Source: Linum tenue (taxonomy: Eukaryota; Streptophyta; Magnoliopsida; Malpighiales; Linaceae). From it: DNA of 64,000 nt. Made by a program: the position numbers and the translations under genes. The DNA is taken from positions 40,635,587 through 40,699,586 of the forward strand of contig CAMGYJ010000007.1 of assembly GCA_946122785.1 (NCBI GenBank). The letters are read 5' to 3'. The notes below the pieces were generated by a model that was not told the DNA's origin, did not search any database, and saw only the letters and a list, made by a program, of their open reading frames with translations. This document shows positions 55,471-64,000 of the stretch, piece by piece (positions within the stretch are counted from its first letter, which is position 1; the number at the start of each line of letters is the position of its first letter).

Positions 55471-58400
55471 ATGGAGGCCAGGTCCGGGTTAGAGCAGCAG
55501 GTGGCTGAGTTGGTGCAGACATTGAAGCAGCCTAACAGTCTCCTTCCGGGCCGAGGTGTAGCTACGCCTCCAGTAGCTCAGTGTCAGTGGTGTGAGAGCC
55601 CAAATCACCTGGTGGAGGATTGTCAGTCTATGAGGGAGTCTTCTACTCCCCAAGAGCAGGTGGACTTCATTGCAAATGCTCGGCGCCTGGACCCATACAG
55701 CAACACCTACAATGAGGGATGGCGCCAGCATCCTAACTTTGCCTGGAGCAGTAACACCGCCAAGCCACCTGGTTTCCCAGCACCAGCAGGTGGTTTCCAG
55801 CAGAGGCAGCCCTTCCAGGCTAGGCAGGGGCCACCACCGCAGCAGCAGCCTTACCAGCCTAGGCAAGGGCAGCCATTCCAGCAGCCTCAGCGTCAGTATG
55901 CCGAGCCCGCAGCAGCGCCAGCTCCCGATACTCAGATAACCGAGCTGAAGAACATTTTGGCAGCATTCATGACCACCAGCCAGGCAAGTATCACGAGGAT
56001 GGATCAGTCCATAGCCTCACTGGAGGCAGGCCAGAGAACCCTGGAGGCAGGCCAGAGGAACCAAGGTGCCATTCTGCAGGATCTCCAGCACCAGATAGGG
56101 AGCTTAGCTCGCCAGAACACTACCAGGGCACCGGGGACTCTGCCTGCCACCACTGTTCCTAATCCTCGTGACCCCCACGAGACCGCCCATGCCATCACCA
56201 CCAGGAGCGGTAAGACCATATCTGCTGCCCCTGCTCAGCCCAGGCGAGACGAACCACTACCTGCTTCAACACCTCCAGCTGATACTGCAGAAGTGGAGGA
56301 AGGCAGCGCAGCACCTGCTCCCAAGCCACAACCTGTGGTTAAGGAGCATACACCCCAGCTGCCCTTCCCCACTAGACTTCATAAAGACAGGCTGGAGACA
56401 GAGTTTGCCAAGTTCATGGCAATGTTGAAGCAGGTGAACATCAGCATGCCATTCGTGGAGGCACTGTCGAAGATGCCCAAGTATGCCAAGTTTATGAAAG
56501 ACCTCCTCACCAACAAGAAGAAACTTGGGGATCTTTCGACAGTGATGCTCAGCGAGGAGTGTTCTGCCATCCTGCAGAACAAGCTGCCAGAGAAGCGCAA
56601 AGACCCAGGAAGTTTCACTATCCCTCTTGTTATTGGCAGCATGCATGTAGGAAAGTCCTTGGCGGACCTAGGCGCTAGCATTAACGTCATGCCCTATAAA
56701 TTGTTTAAGAAGCTAGACCTAGGTGAACCTAGAGCTACTAGGATGAGCATTCAGTTGGCTGATCGTTCTATCGTGCATCCTAGGGGTATCATTGAGGACT
56801 TGCTTGTTAATGTTGGTGCATTCACATATCCTGTTGATTTTGTTATTTTGGATATAAATGAGGATGTGGATGTGCCTTTGATTTTGGGTAGATCGTTTCT
56901 CGCCACCGCCAAGGCGCTTATTGATGTGCATAGTGGTAAATTGATTCTGCGTGCTGGTGATGAACAGGCTACTTTTTCTGTGTCTGACAATGGGAAACAT
57001 TCTCATTTGCATGATGACATAGACTACTGTGATGTGCTTGCCGATTTTGAGACCGCACTCGCCATCACGAGTGCGGGTACTGATGATGCTCTTGAGCGTT
57101 GTATTTTGCTAGGTGAGCAGGCATTGCAGGAGCCGCAGCTGGCGGAGCAGTTGGCCGCATTGGAGAGTGGCCCCTTCTTGGAGGGCGACAGGCTGTTTAA
57201 ACCGATCTCATCCTCCACCCGCATCACCACTTCTCTGGAGGCACCACCAGAGCTGGAGCTCAAGCCCCTCCCTCCTCATTTGGAGTATGCATTTCTCCGG
57301 GAGGGGAATAAGCTGCCAGTTATCATCAGCTCGACCCTCACACCCGAGCAGAAGACCAGACTGGTGGCCTTGCTGAAGCAGTACGAGCGAGCTTTGGCAT
57401 GGAAGATCACAGATATCCGGGGGATCAGCCCCTCTTTTTGCTCGCACCGGATACTGCTGGAGGATGAGATGCGGCCAGTGAGACAGCCGCAGAGGCGATT
57501 GACACTGAACCTGGAGGCTGTGGTTCGGGCAGAGATCGTGAAGCTGATGGACGCGGGGATCATCTTCGCCATTTCTGACAGCGAGTGGGTCAGTCCCACC
57601 CAGGTGGTGCCCAAAAAGGGTGGGATGACCGTGGTGCCTAACGAGAAGAACGAGCTCATTCCGATGCGCACGGTGACTGGGTACCATGTTTGCATCGACT
57701 ATCGGCGTCTCAACGACGCTACTCGGAAGGACCACTTCCCGCTGCTGTTCATTGATCAGATGCTGGAGAGATTGGCGGGGCACGAGTTCTACTGCTTCCT
57801 GGATGGGATGTCCGGGTACTTTCAGATCCCTATAGCACCGGAGGACCAGGCGAAGACCACTTTCACCTGCCCCTTCGGCACATTTGCTTACCGGAGGATT
57901 CCATTCGGGCTATGCAACGCCCCAGCCACTTTTCAGCGATGCATGCTCGCCATCTTTGACCGTCTGGTCGGCGAGATCATGGAGGTGTTTATGGACGACT
58001 TCTCGGTTAATGGAGACTCCTTCTCTCACTGTCTCCACAACCTGGAACGCGTTCTTAAACGGTGTGAAGAAACGAACCTGGCACTGAGTTGGGAGAAGTG
58101 TCACTTCATGGTTCGAGAAGGCATAGTTCTTGGGCATAAGATCTCCAAGATGGGGATTGAGGTGGACAGAGCAAAGATCGAGACTATCAGCAAGCTGCCT
58201 CCTCCCACATCTGTAAAGGGGATCCGGAGTTTTCTTGGCCATGCAGGTTTCTACAGGCGGTTCATCAAGGATTTCTCGAAGATCGCCCTGCCCCTAACTA
58301 AGCTTCTGGAGAAGGATGCCCCCTTCCTGTTCACTGATGCTTGCACAGCAGCGTTCACCACCTTGAAGGAGAAACTCACCCAGGCTTCTATCATGGTTGT

Positions 58401-60152
58401 TCCAGACTGGTCCTTACCATTTGAGCTGATGTGCGACGCCAGTGATTTTGCTGTTGGAGCTGTTCTGGGGCAGAGGCGAGATCAACACTTCCGACCTATC
58501 TACTACGCCTCGAAGACTCTGAATGATGCCCAGGAGAATTACACCACCACATAGAAGGAGCTGCTTGCAGTGGTGTTTGCCTTCGATAAGTTTCGCCCCT
58601 ATCTGGTCTTGTCCCATGTGACCATGTACACAGATCACTCCGCGATTAGATACCTGATGAGCAAGGCCGATGCCAAGCCTCGGCTCATACGATGGATCTT
58701 ACTACTGCAGGAGTTTGATATCGAGATCCGGGACAAGAAGGGAGCCAAAAATGTTGCAGCTGATCACCTCTCCCGGTTGGACGCACCTCCTGCGGACAGC
58801 CTCGTGGAGGAGATTGACGACTCCTTCCCAGATGAGAGGTTGATGATGATGTGCTTGGTGGAGAGTGTCACCCCCTGGTACTCTGATTTTGTGAACTATC
58901 TGGTGGGCCAGCAGCTGCCCAAGGGGATGGCAACTCACGCCAAGAGGAAGTTTTTCTCCGATCTGAAGTACTACTTCTGGGATGACCCACATCTTTTTCG
59001 GATCGGAGCCGACGGGATCATCCGTCGTTGTGTTATGGAGAGTGAGATGGAGGGCATTCTATCTCACTATCATGAGGGACCTACTGGAGGTCATCACGGA
59101 GGAAACCGCACGGCGAGGAAGGTGCTCCAGTCGGGCTTTTACTGGCCCACGCTCTTCAAGGATGCAGACGCCTTCGCACGCAGGTGCGACCGCTGCCAGA
59201 GGTCAGGTAACATCTCTGCCCGTGATGAGATGCCCCAGAATGTGTTTATAACTTGTGAGATTTTTTATGTCTGGGGTATCGATTTCATGGGCCCCTTCCC
59301 TCCATCTTTTGGTAACACCTATATTCTGGTTGCTGTTGACTACGTCTCTAGGTGGGCTGAGGCGCAAGCTTTGCCCACCAATGATGCTAGACGTGTTTGT
59401 GGTTTTTTGAAGCAGCTCTTCTCCCGGTTCGGGACACCTAGAGCCATCATAAGCGATAGAGGCACCCATTTCCAGGGCCAATTTGATAAACTACTGTCTC
59501 GCTATGGTGTGACTCACAAGGTGTCCGTGGCCTATCATCCCCAGACAAGTGGCCAGGCCGAGCTGACGAACCGGGAGCTCAAGCGGATCCTGGAGAAGAC
59601 GGTGGATCAGTCCCGCAAAGATTGGTCCACCAAGCTCGATGATGCTCTATGGGCGTATCGCACTGCCTACAAGACGCCTATTGGTACTTCACCGTACCGG
59701 CTTGTCTATGGAAAGGCTTGCCATTTGCCCGTGGAGCTAGAGCACAAGGCCTTCTGGGCCCTTAAGCTGCTCAACTTGGATGTTCGTGTTGCAGGTACTG
59801 AGCGTAAAATGCAGATGTTGGAGCTGGAAGAGTGGCGTTACCACGCCTATGAGAACACCAAGCTGTACAAGGAGCGCACTAAGCGCCTACACGATGCACG
59901 GTTGGGGGTCCGAAAGAGTTCCAGGTTGGTGATCGAGTTCTCCTTTACAACTCTCGCATGAAGCTCTTTCCCGGAAAACTCCCCTCCCGGTGGTCTGGAC
60001 CGTTCACGGTCACACAGGTGTTCCCGTATGGCACAATCGAAATTGCCAACCCGCAAACTGAGCCGTTTAAAGTGAATGGCCATCGTCTCAAGCTCTACCT
60101 GGGAGACGAGGTCGAACGTGCGGAGTTGGTAGTGGAACTTGCGGACCCTTAG
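55471..60152 (+). pseudogene. Athila-type gag-pol polyprotein with one stop and one frameshift
   Basis: First ATG in frame is 55471; the frame is open further up into the minisatellite. Gag part: zinc knuckle CQWCESPNHLVEDC (about 55579-55620), a Gln/Pro-rich linker, AITTRSGK (about 56191). Protease: DLGASINVMP (about 56665). Reverse transcriptase: CIDYRRLND (57694) and the YxDD-type box VFMDDF (about 57985). RNase H begins about 58428 and is interrupted by TAG at 58552-58554, in a place where related elements have Glu. Integrase: zinc-binding HHCC region ending CDRCQRSGN (about 59190), then DDE with [17 protein letters not shown] and an Glu in [12 protein letters not shown] one-base shift near 59910-59925 moves the C-terminal tail to another frame, ending at 60152. 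Few lesions, so a fairly young dead copy. Confidence 0.88.
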
Positions 60153-60426
60153 TTCCGCCATGGGCATCCAGCTAAAAGACGGTAAAGAAGCGCTTGTGGG
60201 GAGGCAACCCCACCACGGTTTGCATTTCTACCCTTTGTTATTTTATTTTCTTTTATTTTTGTCGGTTTTTGCGTCATAGAGTCTGTCTGGAGTCTGTCTG
60301 GAATGTATTTCGTGCCTCTGGCGGTGCTTTTTAATGTGTAATTGAGTAAATTTTCGAGCCGGGGCACGAATGAGTTTGGGTGGTTTGAAATTGGAATTTG
60401 GAAAATCAACACTCTGGGCTCGGCAT

Positions 60427-60670
60427 AAAAAACACGGGCAGCAGGGGGTCAAAACACGACCGTGTTTTGCCCCTTGCCCGCCCGTGTTTTGCAATTCTAC
60501 CCAGTGTGCTCGCGACCTAAAAAACACGGGCAGCAGGGGGTTCAGAACACGGTCGTGTTCTGCCCCCAGCCCGGCCGTGTTTTTAAGGAGGGGGAGCCCG
60601 GCCTCGGCCATAAAAACACGGGCGGGCCATGGCCAAAACACGGCCGTGTTTTGGCTGCCCGTGTTTTAAC
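60427..60670 (+). repeat. second palindromic minisatellite, three nested-hairpin units
   Basis: Three units (about 60427-60492, 60519-60586, 60613-60668) each have outer arms AAAACACGGGC / (G)CCCGTGTTTT and an inner palindrome: AAAACACGACCGTGTTTT, AGAACACGGTCGTGTTCT and AAAACACGGCCGTGTTTT. The A-to-G change in unit 2 is matched by T-to-C in the opposite arm, so pairing is kept. Confidence 0.85.
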
Positions 60671-60677
60671 TCCCCCC

Positions 60678-60685
60678 TATAAATA
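60678..60685 (+). promoter_or_regulatory. TATA box of a possible internal promoter for the third ORF
   Basis: TATAAATA in a CCCCCC-TATAAATA-CG context, followed by a pyrimidine-rich, leader-like sequence. It lies about 790 bp before the ATG at 61475. An acceptor TGCTCTGCAG at 61470, four bases before the ATG, suggests that a leader intron is removed. Confidence 0.5.
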
Positions 60686-61262
60686 CGAAATTTTCCCCTT
60701 CCCCCCTCATTTCCCCCATTTTTTTCAGAAACCCTAGCTGCCCTCCCCCCTCCCCCTCGCCGGAAATCGCCCCCTCCCTCCTCCTCTTTGGTTTTTCGGC
60801 CATTTCTTGCTCCCCCGACCTCCAAATCAAAAACCGCGACCTCCCCCACGCTCCTGGAGTCGAGGAGCACATTCCCCAGAGGTTTGGGTGAGTTTGGCCG
60901 AGGTTGGGTCGCCGGCGGTGAGTTCTCCGGCGAGCCTCCGGTGAGTTTTCCGGCGACTTTGGGGGCATCTTGCTATTTTCTTCACCTTTCTCCGGGTATC
61001 TTCTTGCGTCTATAGGTGTGTTCATCCTTCCTTGTCTCGTATTTATGGAGAATCGATACCTAGAGTAGGTGAAGAACTTGGATTGTGCTTGAATGTGCGA
61101 TTGATTTGGTAGGCCGATGGTTTTCTTTGCATGCTCTGCTCTATCTTGGGATTTCAGTCCCTCGGCCTACCATTTGCATGTGGGATTAATTCCGGGTTTG
61201 TGGTGATTTTGGATGTGGTTGGTTGCTTGGTGATTATGTGGATTGGCTTTGTTGATTATTTC

Positions 61263-61405
61263 CCGGGGGCCTAGTCCACTGTCCGAATCGCTTGATTTGA
61301 GGGCCCCCGGTGAGTTTGACTGTGTCTTTTTTGTGTGCTGGGGCTGTTTGCTTTTCTCCGGGAGTCTAGTCCACTGTCCATATCTTCCGATATGAGGGCT
61401 CCCGG
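61263..61405 (+). repeat. two structured repeats with covarying stems
   Basis: Unit 1 (61263-61310) pairs CCGGGGGCC with GGCCCCCGG; unit 2 (61358-61405) pairs CCGGGAGTC with GGCTCCCGG. Both share the strand TAGTCCACTGTCC and have an inner hairpin, AATC-GCTT-GATT in unit 1 and ATATC-TTCC-GATAT in unit 2. Paired changes in outer and inner stems keep the fold, which argues for an RNA structure. Confidence 0.7.
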
Positions 61406-61474
61406 TGTGATCTTGACTAACATTGACCCCGTTTGTCGTGTTCCATTTTGTCCGTTCTTGTGCTCTGCAGGATC

Positions 61475-62656
61475 ATGGAACACTACCTAGAGCAGCTGAG
61501 CATCACCCAGCGCCATGCACTGCGGACTATCCGCACCCGCACCATTCCCGAGCACCTGCACCTCGATTTTGCGGTGTTCGATGGCCTTCACGCCAGGCCG
61601 CAGATGGAGGCCGCTGTGCGGGCGTATGGTTGGCGGCGCCTGCTCTGTCTTGCTGAGTCCACTTATCAAGAGCTCGTCTGGGAGTTCTATGCCTCCTTCC
61701 GCCACAACCAGAGGGGGAATGCCGACCACAGTAACGCCGTTCAATTCACACTTGGCGGGGTCGAGCACTCCATCAGCTACTGGGTCCTGCGCTTGGACAT
61801 CACCGATCCCACCGATTTTCCTTGCCAGGCATACTTCCGGTGGATCTGTCATCCCGACTACGTGGATGTGGAGTACGTCGCCAGCCAGACGAGAGGCGCT
61901 CTCCTCCGACCTGAGTGGCGCATCCTCAACCACTTGTTGTGCAGCTCCTACACCCCCAGCAAGGGCTCGGCCAACCGGGTCACCCTCCGGACCCTGTGGT
62001 TCATGGAGGCGATGGGTCGCTCTGAGGACACCATCCAGCTGGGCTCGGTGGTCGCCTGGACGTTCGCGAAAGCTGCTGCCAACCAAAGTCGCGCCCTTGT
62101 CTGTGGCCCAGTCATCACGGCCCTCGCCCGCAACTACGGGGTCGACATCACTGGGATGACCCTGGTCCACGACCCCACTCCACTCAGCGAGGCCACCCTC
62201 CGGGCTCAGCACCTGGTGGCCCGCCAGGGGCGTGTTCACTGGATTGCGGGGTTTCCCCAGCCACCTGCGCCCGCCGCGGGAGACCAGCCAGAGTCCAGCG
62301 CGGCTGGATCCCGCCGGGTTCCTCGCCGCGCTACTCCTCATGCTCAGGCTCCCACGAGCCCCGCTGCTGCCCCCCGCTCTCCTGCCCCCAGGTCTCCTCC
62401 ACCCGTGGTGGTGCCCATCTCAGATCAGTTGGCGGCTATCGCTCAGCAGAACGAGCGCATCCTGGCCGGCCAGGAACTCATTCACACACGCCTGGATCGC
62501 GAGCGAGACCGAGGCCGTCGTCTGATGTCCGGCCAGCACTACATCATGTCCTACCTGGGCATGGACCCGGGCGCAGTTCACTATCCTTTCGTCCAGTCCC
62601 CGGGGTATGAGGACCAGTACCCACCACCTGCCGGCGATGGTGGCGATGACTTCTAG
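61475..62656 (+). CDS. third ORF of the Athila-type element (ATHILA ORF-like / plant transposon protein domain), 393 aa
   Basis: Intact reading frame after integrase, in the place where Athila elements carry an extra, often called env-like, ORF. The N-terminal two thirds (HLDFAVFDGL, YGWRRLLCLAESTYQELVW, EFYASFR, GGVEHSISYWVLRLDI) resembles the plant-transposon-protein domain found in such ORFs. A Pro/Ala/Ser-rich linker (about residues 265-325) and a C-terminal helical part (ISDQLAAIAQQNERILAGQ) with coiled-coil character follow. I see no signal peptide or membrane span, so an envelope role is not supported. The splice acceptor 4 bp before the ATG fits expression from a spliced transcript. 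Codon use is GC-rich, unlike the flanking spacers. Confidence 0.72.
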   Translation: MEHYLEQLSITQRHALRTIRTRTIPEHLHLDFAVFDGLHARPQMEAAVRAYGWRRLLCLAESTYQELVWEFYASFRHNQRGNADHSNAVQFTLGGVEHSISYWVLRLDITDPTDFPCQAYFRWICHPDYVDVEYVASQTRGALLRPEWRILNHLLCSSYTPSKGSANRVTLRTLWFMEAMGRSEDTIQLGSVVAWTFAKAAANQSRALVCGPVITALARNYGVDITGMTLVHDPTPLSEATLRAQHLVARQGRVHWIAGFPQPPAPAAGDQPESSAAGSRRVPRRATPHAQAPTSPAAAPRSPAPRSPPPVVVPISDQLAAIAQQNERILAGQELIHTRLDRERDRGRRLMSGQHYIMSYLGMDPGAVHYPFVQSPGYEDQYPPPAGDGGDDF

Positions 62657-64000
62657 TGGCGAGAGCACCTGGTTCTGATCGTGATTCCATTTCCAGACTG
62701 AGACTCCATGTTTATGTTGTTTCTTTTGGATTTGTTTTCTTTTATTTTGGATTGAGATTTGAGGGCTCCAAGCACTGTTGTTTGCTTGATATTTGATCGT
62801 ATTGGCATTGTGGATGTGATTAGAGAATTGAATGGCTTTTGACTCGATGCATGACAACTTGAGTGTGACTAAGATAGCCTATTACGATGACTAAGATGTG
62901 TAGTAGAGTTGTGTAGGGGTTCAGTTTTCGACTGTTTGCTTACCAACTGCGACCTGCATTTGATCACTTGCTTTTGACAGTCATGTATGCATCTAGTTCA
63001 GGGAATCAGAATGTGAGATAGAGCATATAGGTAGCCATGTGAGATTTGAGCCTGCTCGTTTCTTTCTTGTGCGATAGATCCCTCTTCCATGAAATGTAGC
63101 ATTCACGTTGTCACTAGCTAAGATGATGGAGGCATAGGATTAGCCCACGACCAAACTGACTGTCCTGATGTGTCATATCCCCTAGTCAGCCCCTTTGAGC
63201 CGTGTGTTACCCTTTCTTTCGGTCTGAAATGAAAAATCACCCTTTGCATCTTTTAGAAGGTTCCACAGAGTGGTTTTTGCATGCTTTCTGCTATTCTGCT
63301 AAATGTAATGTTAGGGTTGGAGGTAGTGTTTAAAAGTTGGGCGTGTGTTCAAAAAAATGTGCAGAGGTGGTGGTTCTCTTAAGGAATGAATAAAGAAAAA
63401 ATAAAGAAAAACAAAGAAAAAAAAGATGAAAGCAAAAGAGAGCCACCACCAAAGTTCTGAATAGTGCCCATTAAGTAGTGTTTCCTAGCAGTCTGGCTTG
63501 GGAATGCTAACATTCTTATAACCTCCTTCGCTCCTGTGCCCTGAAGAGTTTGATTGATGCAGAATAGCAGAACGAAAGTTACTGGTTTGCTTGATTGTGG
63601 TTTTGTTGGGTTTGGAATTGTGGAACCTTGTGCTATAACTGCCACCACCTAAAAGGCCTTTTCCCCATGTCCAAGACCCTAGCCAATCATTTGAACCTGT
63701 GTCTAAGACCTCCGGATTAGTTAGTGGTGACACCCCCTTATGTGAACTCTAGCATTTAGAGGCTGCATTCATGGTGAAGAGACGTTAGGAATTGAGAGAA
63801 GAAGCATGCGCATTTTTCGCATCATATTGTCCTGACCCCACTGGTCGAGAGTGAGCGATTCATTTTCTCATTTTCTCTATACTCTTTACCCCGGTGAGGA
63901 CCTAGATTGCTCGGTCTTATTTCTGATATCTTGAGCTTTGTGCATGAAGTGACTGTTTTGAACAAGTGATTGAGTCAAGTCTATGTTGGTTGGTGAACGG
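62657..64000 (+). other. 3' spacer of the Athila-type element
   Basis: Long non-coding stretch after the third ORF, as usual in Athila elements, running to the window edge. No polypurine tract or LTR start is certain; an A-rich GAAAAAATAAAGAAAAACAAAG run lies at 63391-63425. Confidence 0.5.

Larger units (their letters stand above)
60153..61432 (+). other. retrotransposon spacer between pol and the third ORF
   Basis: Non-coding spacer with a palindromic minisatellite, a TATA box, a C/T-rich leader with AAACCCTAG (about 60729), and two structured repeats at 61263-61405; the last three are listed separately. It resembles a promoter plus 5' UTR with an intron. Confidence 0.55.
55058..64000 (+). 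mobile_element. Athila/Tat-lineage Ty3/gypsy retrotransposon, incomplete at both sides
   Basis: Order: leader with palindromic minisatellite, gag-pol, spacer with a second minisatellite and a TATA box, third ORF, long 3' spacer. AITTRSGK in gag, the gag-pol fusion and a third ORF after integrase are marks of the Athila branch. A TGATTTTATACCCC string at 55058 could start an LTR, but I see no primer-binding site, and the N-terminal half of gag is missing, so the 5' end is deleted or rearranged. The 3' LTR is outside the window. Confidence 0.8.

Noticed and set aside
61487..62341. 284-codon minus-strand open frame
   Set aside because: It is the antisense shadow of the intact third ORF; its length comes from GC-rich codon composition and it has no family resemblance.

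Overview
This is nuclear DNA of a flowering plant (eudicot). It has spliced genes with GT-AG introns, a nuclear tRNA gene and a dense load of plant transposable elements (hAT, Mutator-like, L1 LINE, SINE, Ty3/gypsy, Helitron). The most telling locus is at 30.3-32.4 kb. There one chloroplast transit-peptide exon sits upstream of two alternative second exons, one encoding plastid-type ribosomal protein uS7 (rps7) and one encoding thioredoxin m3. I recall a report that plastid rps7 moved into an intron of a thioredoxin m-type gene in Passiflora, so a Passiflora-like (Malpighiales) genome is my best guess; I could not run a search.

Layout. 0-3.7 kb: AT-rich, one hAT-type MITE, no gene recognised. 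3.7-4.6 kb: a two-exon DUF1685 gene (-). 5-16.6 kb: a repeat-rich stretch with several hAT-type elements, a Mutator-like element carrying a nested MITE, and a 4.7 kb 5'-truncated L1 LINE with a 14-bp target duplication. 18.6-20.9 kb: a three-deep stack of hAT-type insertions. 20.9-32.7 kb: the gene island, in order an ABF/AREB-type bZIP factor (+), a two-domain DJ-1 protein (-), the beta subunit of methylcrotonyl-CoA carboxylase (+), tRNA-Arg(UCU) (+), and the composite rps7/thioredoxin m3 locus (+). 33-41 kb: repeats again, including a 1.1 kb near-perfect inverted repeat, two SINEs with long target duplications, a solo LTR, and a Ty3/gypsy remnant broken by younger insertions. 41.2-49.5 kb: a Helitron on the minus strand with its 3' hairpin and CTAG end, a degraded Rep region, a long Pif1-type helicase frame and RPA-like fragments. 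50.1-53.7 kb: a hAT MITE and an 11-exon RPA1-like gene carrying two premature stops and a one-base homopolymer frameshift. 55-64 kb: an Athila/Tat-lineage Ty3/gypsy element (gag-pol with one stop and one frameshift, then an intact third ORF), running off the right edge.

The host genes are not a pathway. MCCB acts in mitochondrial leucine breakdown, the bZIP in abscisic-acid transcription, DJ-1 in stress and glyoxal defence, and thioredoxin m3 and uS7 in the plastid. Physical links are clearer: bZIP and DJ-1 converge over 424 bp with a (TC)28 tract at the DJ-1 stop; DJ-1 and MCCB diverge from a shared 428-bp intergenic region; rps7 and TRXm3 share promoter, 5' UTR, transit peptide and splice donor.

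Splice sites, phases, target duplications and inverted repeats were read by eye and checked by counting. Family names rest on recognisable motifs, not database searches.
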